Origin: Setophaga petechia
Taxonomy: Eukaryota > Chordata > Aves > Passeriformes > Parulidae
Assembly (NCBI GenBank): GCA_024362935.1
Contig: JANCRA010000007.1
Location: forward strand, 19,307,003-19,371,002
DNA: 64,000 nucleotides
Direction: 5' to 3'
Position 1 is the stretch's first letter; the number at the start of each line of letters is the position of its first letter. The position numbers were made by a program, and so were the translations under genes. The notes beneath the pieces were generated by a model. It did not search any database, had not been told where the DNA came from, and was given only the letters and a program-made list of their open reading frames with translations. This document shows, piece by piece, positions 12,501 through 20,830 of the stretch.

Positions 12501-15500
12501 ATAATCAGGATCACATAATCTGATTATAGGAGAAATAATTTGTTTACAATCCCCAATTTACTGTGGTGAATTCCATTATCTCTCTTCAGCCATTGGGTTT
12601 TAAGAGATACTAACATGACCCTAGGGAACAAAAGGCAAGCTATTATATTTCCTACAATTAGATCTTTGCATAGTCTTAACCCCAAGCACCTAAATTAAAA
12701 AAAAATAGAAGAACACCGTGCAGAAAAGCCCCATAAATAAAAATGAATGCATAATCGTGTTCAAAAAATGGTTTGCAACTCTGTTGTGAATGCCTGAAGA
12801 GTTACAGGGATACATCCCTGATGACTGCAGGACTGCTTGTCTTAGCAGAGCATGTACACATACATATGGACTGGGTATGGAAAAACAAACATGGAAAAAA
12901 GAAAAGAAAAACTAAGGAAAAAGGTAAGGAGAAGGAAGAAAGGAAGGGCTGGAAAAGCGTGGCTGTGGACAGAGTAATCATGGCCAATGGTATTTATTGG
13001 ATCATATTAAAGGTGTGGGAATTGCTCTGCAGGCTCTTTATCTGCCTAAATTAAGTGTTTAGAAAGAAGACAAAAGGGACAAAAGTTGAAGAGGTGCAGA
13101 AGCTTTCTTCCTGGCAGCTGGGCTCCCTGCAGTGGACTAACCCCACTGCTCACAGTGGTCATAGTTGCTTTGGAGAATCACGTCTCAGCTCTTTTCTCTG
13201 CACCACGCCCCCCCTCCAAAAGCAAGGAAATGGATGTGCATTGATGTAATTTAGTACCTTGGAGACGCGGACAAATTAGTGTAGAACATTATCACTAGTT
13301 AATTATGAATGACCGATTAATCAACCTAATCTAATATTCCACATTATGTTGATGTTATTAAAGTGCATCATGAAAATGACAGATCGTCTTCATTTGCGTT
13401 CTTTGGCCAAATGTGCACTCTGCAGTCATGATGTCAAATAAAAAAAAAAATTTAAAAAAAAGTTTGCCAGTTTGAATATCCGAGTTAAGTAATTCCCCAG
13501 GATGTTTACCTGCACCCTGGCCTCCGTGAGGTTGATTTTCAGAGCCAGCTCCTCCCGAGTGAACACATCGGGGTAGTGGGTTTGAGCAAAAACGGCTTCC
13601 AGGGCCTCGAGCTGATGGAGAGAAGGAGAGCAGAGATCAGTGAGAGATCCGTGAGCCCCACGGGGGTGTCTGCCAGGCATGGATGAGGGAAACGGGCCCA
13701 CCGAGGCAGCGGGGCAGGCAGGATGGGCTGGCACGGCAAAGGGCACGAGGGAAGGAGGCTGGGAGCGGGCAGGGAGCAGGCACGGGGCATGCAGGGAGCC
13801 AGTGCGGTGCAGGCAAGCAGGGGGCAGAGGGTGCCGAGGCCGGGGGCAGAGAGAAGCGGGCTGCTACCTGCTGCAAGGTGAAGGTGGTGCGGTTGCGGCG
13901 CTGCTTCCTTCGCAGGAACCCGTCGTCGAAGTCGCCGGCGGAGTGACCTCCGAAGGGGGCAGCGCCTGCGGGTCGAGAGCCGCGTTAGGGCCGCAGTGCT
14001 CCGGGGACACCGGGCCGGGCACGGAGCCGCTCGGCGGGCAGCGCTGCCCCAGCCCCGCGGGCACCGGGGGGTTCTGCCGCCCGGAGCTCACCCCGGCCCG
14101 GGAATTAACATTTTTTGGGCCATTTGTATTTTAAAAGAATAAAGAGACGAGGCTTTGGCATGGGAGTGTGGACAGCAGCTGGCAAAGGCCCTTCCCGTCT
14201 GCCGGGGGAGCCCGCGGAAGCCCCTGCCCGGCCGAGGGGGCAGGGGGCCGCTGGCTGGCTCCTCTGCACGCACCGCCGGAGCGGCCGGACCGGCCCCGGC
14301 TGCTGCCCCGGCTGCCGGAGGAGAACGTGGCGCTCGGTGCAGCCCAGCATCGGCCGCTCGGCCACGGCTGAACCGCCGGGAGTCGGTAGCGGAGCTGGGG
14401 AGGCCGCCCGGCCCTTCCCCGAGCGGCGTTCGAGGGCCCGACGGGCATACCGGGGGTTTGTCCCCAGACCGGGGGTCGGGGGAAGGCAAATGGGCCACCG
14501 GGATGTGAACCACGTCCCATGGAGCGCATCCCGGCCTTACGGCTCCCCCCAGTCACACATCCGTGCGAGCCCGTGTTGAAATGTGTCACTCCCTTTCTGT
14601 TCGCTGACAAACAAAGCAAAACAGATCAAAAAACCATTCAAAACTTAAACCAAACCAAAAAATAAAACCAAAGAAATCAACCCCAAACCAAAAAAAAAAA
14701 AAAGAAAACAAAAAGAACTCCAAACCAAAACCCACAAAGGAGCAAACAAAACCAAACCAAAATAAACTCTCAAAGAACAGAAAATTATCCGAACACCCAG
14801 AAGTGTTGCTGAGTGTCCCTGTGACCCCACTCGCAAACCTGCCCCTGGAGTGCTCTGGGGTACGTGGGTTGGAGGTCACCGCTCATCTCGCAGCATCATT
14901 TGGAAGATAAACACAGCCCCGAGCCCTCTCCTCGCACAGACCTCACACCGTGTGGGCCTGGGAGAGGCTCATCAGAGAACAAAATACTGTCCCGGTGACC
15001 CCCAGAAAGCGGTCTCTTCCCTGCGGCACCGGGCCTCCCGCTGCCCGAGCGCTGGTCGAACAGAGCTTTTCTGTTCACCCTTCTTTGGTTTGGTGATGGT
15101 TGGATGGGGAGGTTTGGACAAAGTTACATATTTTTTAATTTTTTTACTTGTGATGCCCAGCGCTGTTTGTACCCTCTGGCAGGACAGATCGCCCCTTCCC
15201 CCCGCCCCGCTGCTGCCCAAGCCAGGAGAGCGAGGGGCCGGCCCCGGCCAGCGCCGGGACAGGCTCCAGCCTGCGGGGCCGCTCCGCGCCTCGGGCCGCC
15301 AAACACAGGCACCGGCCCCACGCTGCCACCGGAGAAACAAACGTACAGCAAGCAAACAAACAAACAAACAAAAACAAGAACACGTTTCCAAAGCTGTCTG
15401 CCAAAACCAAGCAAACAAAGCCGCCCCAGAGTTCGGTGGCTCTGGCGGAGGGACCCTCGCACTGTCCTGCCCAGTCCGCCTCCCCTGTCCCGCCCGGAGA

Positions 15501-16624
15501 AAACTTTGGAGAGTGAATATTCCAGCCGGAATGCACAGACCAGCTTGGTCCGCTGCCCCTGGGAAGCCGTGCTTAAAGAGGGGCTGACCCTCCCCAAAGT
15601 GGGATGAAACCGCTGGACCACATCTTCCTGCCAGCGCCGCCGCAGGGAAAGCCCCTTCCCGCCGGGTGATGCCCGTGCAGGGAGCGGAGTGTCCTGCCCG
15701 GGGGATTTTACGGGGCCGGGTCGCTTTCCCCGCCGTGCAGCTGCGGGGGCCGGCGGTGCTCGGGCAGGGCGGGACAGCCCCACCGGGGGCCGGGGCTGCG
15801 CGGCCGCGGCCCCGGGGATGCTCCGCGCACTGCGAGCAGCGGCCGGAGGGAGCGGGGCAGAGGGACCCGGGCGTCTGCGGGGATGACACAGGGAAATCTT
15901 GAAGGCTGCCAGTTTTTAGAAAGGAAATCAACTACAACAACAACACAATAATAAAAATTTAAAAGTCTCTAACCAATAATACAAAGAAGAATCATCCTCC
16001 CAAACATTTTTTTTCCCCCGTTTTTCTCTCCTTCTGTTGTACCTCATTTTTCCCCATCCTCCCCCAGAATGTTTGCAAAATAGCATTAAAGATTTATGCG
16101 GTCCCTTTGGCTGGAGAGAGGAGGCGTGACCACGTCCTGAAAGTGTCCCGATTACAGCCATGACACCAACATCTGTGCTGGGAGGGGAGAAAAGCATCTC
16201 TCTCTTAGCCTGAGGCTCAACTGCGGGATCGCTATCCACAGAGGGGAGGCAGGTGGCAAAATGACGGGGGTGGGGGTGTAAAACCAAGCCCTTTCCAGCA
16301 GGAATCAAATTAAAAAAAAAAAAAAAGTCATTCAATCCTTCTTTCCTTCCTGCGACAAGAGAGGAAAGCTAGGAGGGGGGAGGGGGACAGGGTTGTATTT
16401 TCTTAAGGAAAAATATGCTATTTAGTTGTCTCTCTATCAATTTGCACCTTATCCCAGCACGCATTTGTACGCGACAGTCGTGGCGCAAGTTCGGTCACAG
16501 TTTCTCCTTCGGTCCCCAGCGCACCCCCCGCCCACAGACACCTCGAAGTTCAGCTCTTGTACTTACACATCTCTGTGCGACAGCACTCACCCTCTAGCTG
16601 CGGCGGGCAGTGGAAGTAGAACAT
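322..16624 (-). CDS. DRGX: DRGX, dorsal root ganglia homeobox protein (complete, 6 coding exons)
   Basis: Paired-class homeodomain transcription factor (DRG11/Prrxl1), which in other vertebrates acts in the nucleus of dorsal root ganglion, trigeminal and dorsal horn neurons to set up nociceptive circuitry. Joined exons: 16624-16591, 13965-13868, 13611-13510, 11010-10838, 10546-10434 and 587-322. All junctions have GT/AG and matching phases, giving 786 nt and 261 residues, very close to the mammalian length of about 263. The homeodomain spans residues 33-92, with helix 3 [11 protein letters not shown] and glutamine at homeodomain position 50 (residue 82). The OAR motif ([13 protein letters not shown]) lies near residues 203-215. 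The N-terminus [12 protein letters not shown] and C-terminus GDKSV are typical of the family. The start is the first ATG of the exon carrying that N-terminus and has G at -3. Introns are about 2.6, 0.26, 2.5, 0.29 and 9.8 kb. Family assignment is certain from sequence; the developmental role is family knowledge. Confidence 0.97.
588..10433 (-). other. DRGX: DRGX intron 5 (9.8 kb)
   Basis: Bounded by a clean donor (GTACAT) and acceptor (CCCCAG). Mostly AT-rich unique sequence. Contains a (GAAA)n tract near 6880-6902, a 17-base A run at about 4772-4788 and an A-rich block near 8820-8940. No exon, RNA gene or recognisable transposon seen. Confidence 0.8.
10434..10546 (-). CDS. DRGX: DRGX coding exon 5
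   Basis: Residues 136-174, containing [20 protein letters not shown] then [13 protein letters not shown], a block strongly conserved in the family. Acceptor CGTCAG|CC, donor AAAAG|GTACAT. Both phases agree with exons 4 and 6. Confidence 0.96.
10838..11010 (-). CDS. DRGX: DRGX coding exon 4 (homeodomain recognition helix)
   Basis: Residues 79-136. Starts [20 protein letters not shown] and continues through a Pro/Ser/Asn-rich linker to IQQ. Acceptor CTCCAG|GTG, donor CAGAG|GTAAGA, ending in phase 2. Confidence 0.96.
11880..12600. promoter_or_regulatory. Candidate regulatory block in DRGX intron 3
   Basis: Contains TTAATTGAAT near 11903-11912, TTTAATTGAG, CATTAATCAT and several TAATAATCAG/ATCTGATTA motifs in AT-rich, repeat-free sequence. 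Could be one or several elements. No transcript or coding sign. Confidence 0.28.
13260..13440. promoter_or_regulatory. Candidate intronic enhancer in DRGX intron 3
   Basis: Immediately downstream of exon 3, with clustered TTAATTA, GATTAATC and AATCTAATATT motifs and no coding potential. Inference from motif density only. Confidence 0.3.
13510..13611 (-). CDS. DRGX: DRGX coding exon 3 (homeodomain helices 1-2)
   Basis: Residues 45-78, from [17 protein letters not shown] to LTEARVQ. 102 nt, phase 0 at both ends; acceptor CATCAG|C, donor GTGCAG|GTAAAC. Confidence 0.97.
13868..13965 (-). CDS. DRGX: DRGX coding exon 2 (homeodomain N-terminal arm and helix 1)
   Basis: Residues 12-44, containing [20 protein letters not shown], then LQQ. 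Acceptor CCGCAG|GC, donor CAGCAG|GTAGCA. Begins in phase 1, matching exon 1. Lies inside a CpG island. Confidence 0.96.
13966..16590 (-). other. DRGX: DRGX intron 1, CpG-rich
   Basis: 2.6 kb intron. The GC- and CpG-rich parts (about 13970-14580 and 15180-15880) produce many long overlapping open frames in both directions, none resembling a protein. An A/C-rich low-complexity tract lies at 14608-14766 and a short (CAAA)n at about 15345-15372. Confidence 0.8.
14608..14766. repeat. A/C-rich low-complexity tract
   Basis: Repeated CCAAACCAAAA-type words with a 13-base A run, in DRGX intron 1. No unit boundaries sharp enough to call a tandem repeat. Confidence 0.8.
16591..16624 (-). CDS. DRGX: DRGX coding exon 1
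   Basis: Encodes [11 protein letters not shown] plus the first base of Gly12; donor is AGAGG|GTGAGT. The frame is open upstream through the GC-rich 5' leader, but the family N-terminus and a good initiation context (GCCATGT) fix the start at 16624. Confidence 0.95.
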
Positions 16625-16794
16625 GGCCCTGCGGCTGGGTGGGCGCCCGCCGCTCGCAGCTGCGAGCCCGACGGCGGCCGGCGCCGGGGCCAGCCCGCGG
16701 GGCGCGGGGCTCCCGCGCAGCCCCCGCACCGACGGACCCGCACCAGCTCCCGCGTCGGGCACCGTGACGCACCGCTGAGGTGCCTCCTGCGGAT
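16625..16794 (-). other. DRGX: DRGX 5' leader adjoining the start codon, with candidate splice acceptor
   Basis: On the minus strand a pyrimidine-rich stretch ends GTTCAG at 16800-16795, a good acceptor 170 bases before the ATG. This suggests the first coding exon is joined to one or more upstream non-coding exons. Inference only; no transcript evidence is available here. Confidence 0.45.
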
Positions 16795-16984
16795 CTGAAC
16801 ACACAGAGGGAAAGAACAGAATCGGTGAAGAGCCAGAAGAAAACACCTGAAGAGACCCATTGATAACCCTAAAGCCCATCCCAGAAGAAGAAAAGAAAGT
16901 CGCGTCTGACCCTGTGCAACGAATTAAAAAAGCCAAAGGCAGAAAACTCCGTGGCAGGCATACAGTAATCAGAATCAGCAAAAC

Positions 16985-17006
16985 TTTTTTTTTTTTTTTT
17001 TTTTTT
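16985..17006. repeat. Poly-T tract
   Basis: A run of 22 T on the plus strand (poly-A on the minus strand), about 360 bases upstream of the DRGX start codon and just before a TATC microsatellite. Confidence 0.95.
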
Positions 17007-17044
17007 ACTGTCCAGAATAGCAGATTGTGTCTCTCTTGTTTTTT

Positions 17045-17114
17045 AATCTATCCATACATCTCTATATCTATCCATCCATCCATCCATACACCTCTATATC
17101 TATCTATCTATCTG

Positions 17115-17153
<39 letters not shown>
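17045..17153. repeat. TATC/TCCA tetranucleotide microsatellite
   Basis: Imperfect TCCA/TCTATA units lead into an almost perfect (TATC)n run from about 17095 to 17153, with one TGTC interruption near 17111. Likely length-polymorphic, and within the putative DRGX 5' untranslated intron. Confidence 0.95.
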
Positions 17154-17564
17154 CAAATATTCCTTTATGGAGCAAATAGTTACATAAAGAAAGAAAAAAT
17201 GTTTGTAGGTAAGATCAAACTGCTTAAAAGAAAATCTAAATTATTCTGCCAAAATGAAACAGCCATAAAGCCTAAAAGCTGCCTTCTTTTTAAAGCATCC
17301 AACACACTGGGAGCCAATGTCCTCAGCAAGGAAAAAACCCCCAAGCAATAACTCAAATTTATATGCAGTCGTACTAAAAACAAACAAACAAACAAAAAAT
17401 CCAGAAGGTACATGAATATAGTAATCCATACCTAAACCGAACAGAAGTAAAAATCACCGGTAAGGTTTGGGGGTGTTTTGCTTTAGAATAAGGCGCTGTG
17501 AGTTGTTGGCTGCAGAGACAGAAGGGCTCTGTGGAGTTCTGGAAGTGGCCAGATGTCTTTATAT

Positions 17565-17640
17565 CTGTCTACAGCATGCTCTGCCTCTCAGCACTTGCCT
17601 TTATAATCTCACGCATAATTGGCCTTAATCTGATTATTTC
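17565..17640 (-). promoter_or_regulatory. Candidate DRGX proximal promoter: paired-homeodomain P3 site plus TATA box
   Basis: Reading on the minus strand, TAATCAGATTA (17636-17626) fits the paired-class dimer site TAATYNRATTA. About 20 bases downstream comes ATTATAAAGG (17606-17597), a TATA-like box, predicting initiation near 17570. A donor TTTAG|GTATGG at 17432/17431 and the acceptor at 16795 would make a short 5' untranslated exon. DRGX is itself a Q50 paired-class protein, so autoregulation is possible. Motifs are seen; promoter activity is inferred. Confidence 0.45.
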
Positions 17641-18129
17641 CAGCGCTGTCTACAGTGAGTAACTTGGATAGGTCTATTGGGCCCTACAAATGGCCCACGT
17701 GGTGTGCAGAGCAGGGGGGGTGGAGAGGATGAAAAGAAAAAAACCGTAATTTCTCAGCAAACGCCAGGAATGTGAACGGCAGCAACACAATCCCATTATT
17801 TTCCGATCGTTGGCGCTCCGGGGCTCGAAGCCCCCTGCGTGTCCCCCCGCCCCGGGGTGCCCCGGGATTCGGGCCGGGGGGGCCCCGCCGCACCGAGCGC
17901 TGCCGGTAATTGCCGCCGGATGGGTTTTGGGGGGCCGCTCTGCACATGCCTCGCCTTTCCAAGCGATCGTACCACGGCAAAGTTTGATTTTGTTCGCAGC
18001 GAGGGGTCTCTGGATTTATGCTCGCTTCCCGTCTGCAAATGATATGCGGCGGGACCCTTCGCAATTACTTTTAAAATGCATCCGAGACATAGGCTCAGCG
18101 GAGAGAGATGGCCCTTGCCTCAGCCCGGG

Positions 18130-18450
18130 TGAAAATTAGACTTTAAAGTACCCAGATGAAATTTTCAAGTCAGGGACGCGGGATTGGATCAAATCACATA
18201 AACTGCAAAAAAAGCAAGTATAATGGCGCATAATTGGTTCTGTAATAGCATTACACAAGGATAATAGCCTGTTATGGCCCCCTGCACATTAAGTGCTTCC
18301 CTGGCGTAAAGCCTTTATGATATTAAAGGGGGAATATAATGATATTTTGGTTATTAAATGCGTGTAATTAATTTATGCACCACTGAAAATAAAGTTGGTA
18401 TTATGACCCACTCAAGATGCATCAGAAGATGTAAGTCAGACAACTGTTGA
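18130..18450. promoter_or_regulatory. Candidate conserved enhancer upstream of DRGX
   Basis: AT-rich, CpG-poor block next to a CpG-rich segment. It is dense in homeodomain cores (TAAT/ATTA), octamer-like and AAAG motifs and has no coding potential or repeat. The composition resembles deeply conserved developmental enhancers. Conservation itself cannot be tested here. Confidence 0.35.
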
Positions 18451-19439
18451 TAAGTTCTGGTGTCTATGTTTCGTCTAGACTGCTGATTTTATTTTGGAAC
18501 AATTGCTTCTCCGGCAGACTACACAAATTTAATATTTTATAAAGATTGTAATGTTCTGTGCAGGAAGGGCGAGCAAATCTACACAGGCTCTCTTAGATCT
18601 GATGGGAGTTTAAAGACAGCACATTCATACCAGAGCAAAGGAGATGGATACAGGCAATACAGGTGCAGAAATAGTGATATTGAAGAGATTATGTCTTTGG
18701 AAAGTTGATTCTGTACATACGATCTCATTAAATAAACACTAATAAGCCTTAGAAATATCACCTGCTCTGTCTTATACATTAGGCATAGATGTGGAAATTC
18801 CCCTAATGTATATTCAAGTTGGAGTTATGCTTCCATCCTGTGGAGCATTAATTTAGCAAAGCAAGGCAAAAATTAATTTTGAGATACAAATTGATTTGAT
18901 CTGATCCTATCTTATCCATTCACTTATAATTTTAGCATAGTAGTAACAGATGTAGAAGGCTGTCTTCAGGTGTTTTATATATGTTTACATGTCTACACAT
19001 ACATTTTTAGGAATATCTTTGTTTGACAGCAGACATTTGCTCATCATCCAGGCAAATCTCTGAGCAGTCAAGTATACTACAAATTGAGATGGTTTTTACA
19101 GCACCATGCAAGATCAAAGACCAATGCTCTGAATCTGACAGCACTCGATAAAATAGCAGCACAAGCTTTAGGTCAAGTCGCCTTAAAAAGAAGGCCATAA
19201 CATAGAGGTGCTGCCTGCATCTCTCCTCACCATCTCCCTCTCCTGAGCTTTAAAATCCACACAGGGCCAGTACTGTAGGATCCCTTTGCACAGAGGCAGA
19301 TATGCCTTTTCCTTTTTCTCTGACGTTGGGAAGAGATGAGTGAGATAGTGTTTTATCATAAGAACCTCTAATAAAATAATAATAACTTCATTATGGTGCT
19401 CTCAGGCCTTGCTCTAGTCAGGGGGCTGCATTGCTGTTT

Positions 19440-19960
19440 TGGCTCCAAGACTCACTTCCCCCAGCAGTTTGAAGCCTGCAAGTTCAGCGTATTACGGGAG
19501 GGGGAGAAGGCGGAATGGAGCACGGGGAAGTGCTCCAAGTCGCTGCTTTTTAAATAGAAGCAAAAGGACCCTGAGCCTGTCGAGACTCAACTTTCTCCCA
19601 AGGACCAGCAGCTGCAAAACAAGGAGATAACTAAGCAATATATAATCCCCCACCCATCGCCAGCTCGGCGTCTGTTTAATTTTAATGCTCGAAACGCGAG
19701 GCTGACATAATTAAAAGTTAGCGCTGGGGAGTCCTGGGTGCTGCTCTCAGCGGACGGAGCCCGGGGCGGCGGCGCTTCAGCACCACGGAGAGCGCCCGCA
19801 GCTCCGGCCCCGCTCCGCGCCCCGGCCCCGGCCCGGCGCTCCCCGGGGAACGGCTGCGGGCAGAGCTGCTCCGGCCTCCCTCCGTGACCCCCTGCTGCAG
19901 ACGCTTTCCTGCCAATCTGGGACTACTGGAGAAAATATGCAGTAAGTTGTTTAGCATCAT
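19440..19960. promoter_or_regulatory. CpG island, candidate distal DRGX promoter
   Basis: An isolated GC- and CpG-rich block (densest at 19745-19880), 3 kb upstream of the DRGX start codon, beside TAATTTTAATGCTC and ATAATTAAAAG motifs and a TATATAAT element at 19640-19647. Such an island next to a developmental gene usually marks a promoter. Open frames here are composition artefacts. Confidence 0.4.
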
Positions 19961-20539
19961 GACTAGTATTTCTCTGGTAGTTTCTCTGATCTAGCTACCA
20001 AAGCACTAAAAACAAGAATGAAATAATGTACAGAGCTACAATATTTCAGGGGAAAAAATTACCTTTTAATGTAATGTTCTTAAAGTCTCCTTCATAAACT
20101 TAATTTTCATTACTATTATTATTACTGTTGTTATTACTGTGACTATTGTGACATCAATATTAGTTACTAGGTCTGCAAGAAAAAGTCCAAATAAGTATAA
20201 TTCAGGATAGACACTTTGCTGATCGTGTCTGTCTTAGAGCAGAACTGTTCCTATGCTGCACACACAAACACCTCTTCTTATATTTTACCCATGAAAACAA
20301 AACCTAGGGCTGAATTGCTGAGCAAAATCACTGAATGGATGTTTTCCTTGGAAACACTGAACTTTGAGGGGATCATTCAAAAAACTCAAGAAACAACTCA
20401 GTTTGATGAAATGGCCCTCTTGCCTCTCCATGTCCAAATGCTTCCTTTCCCGTGATTCTCAATACCTGACCACAGAAAAAGGCTAGCAGCTAAAAGGTTA
20501 TTTTACCCTAATTCATGTGCAGTAAAATGTATTTTCCAA

Positions 20540-20830
20540 TTAACCAAATTTGCCGATTTGTCCCGCTTGGACACTCTTATAATTTATAATGTAAAAGTGT
20601 TCTTTCTTTATCTAAAGACCAAGGTGACTGCTTTTAATTTTCTGTAACCTCTTTACACTTGATGTTCACCAGACTCATAATGTTAATTGGCTTCATATAC
20701 GGATCATCAGTTTAATGAAGGAATAAATCCTATGTTGCTTTATGTCCCTCTGTTTTAACAATGATTGCTTTAATGAAGAATGTGACGTGTTTGAAATCAA
20801 AGCTGCAGGAGACATTAAAGGGTTTTTTTA
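20540..20830. promoter_or_regulatory. Candidate conserved non-coding element between DRGX and ADMP
   Basis: Unique, CpG-poor, AT-rich block with multiple homeodomain and HMG-type motifs (TTTAATT, GTTAATTGG, AACAATG, TTTAATGAAG) and no coding potential. It could serve either neighbouring gene. Inference from composition. Confidence 0.28.

Larger units (their letters stand above)
11011..13509 (-). other. DRGX: DRGX intron 3, TAAT/ATTA-rich
   Basis: 2.5 kb intron inside the homeodomain-coding region. No coding potential. Blocks at 11880-12130, 12400-12600 and 13260-13440 are rich in homeodomain core motifs, listed separately as possible enhancers. Confidence 0.8.

Noticed and set aside
14972..15931. 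319-codon open frame on the minus strand plus overlapping frames of 245 and 219 codons
   Set aside because: Lies in CpG-rich DRGX intron 1, where stop codons are rare. Composition is Arg/Pro/Gly/Ala-rich with simple-repeat-derived segments and no family resemblance.
16550..16981. 143-codon minus-strand frame extending DRGX exon 1 upstream
   Set aside because: The open frame runs through the 5' leader and past a good splice acceptor. The family N-terminus begins at MFYFHCPPQ.
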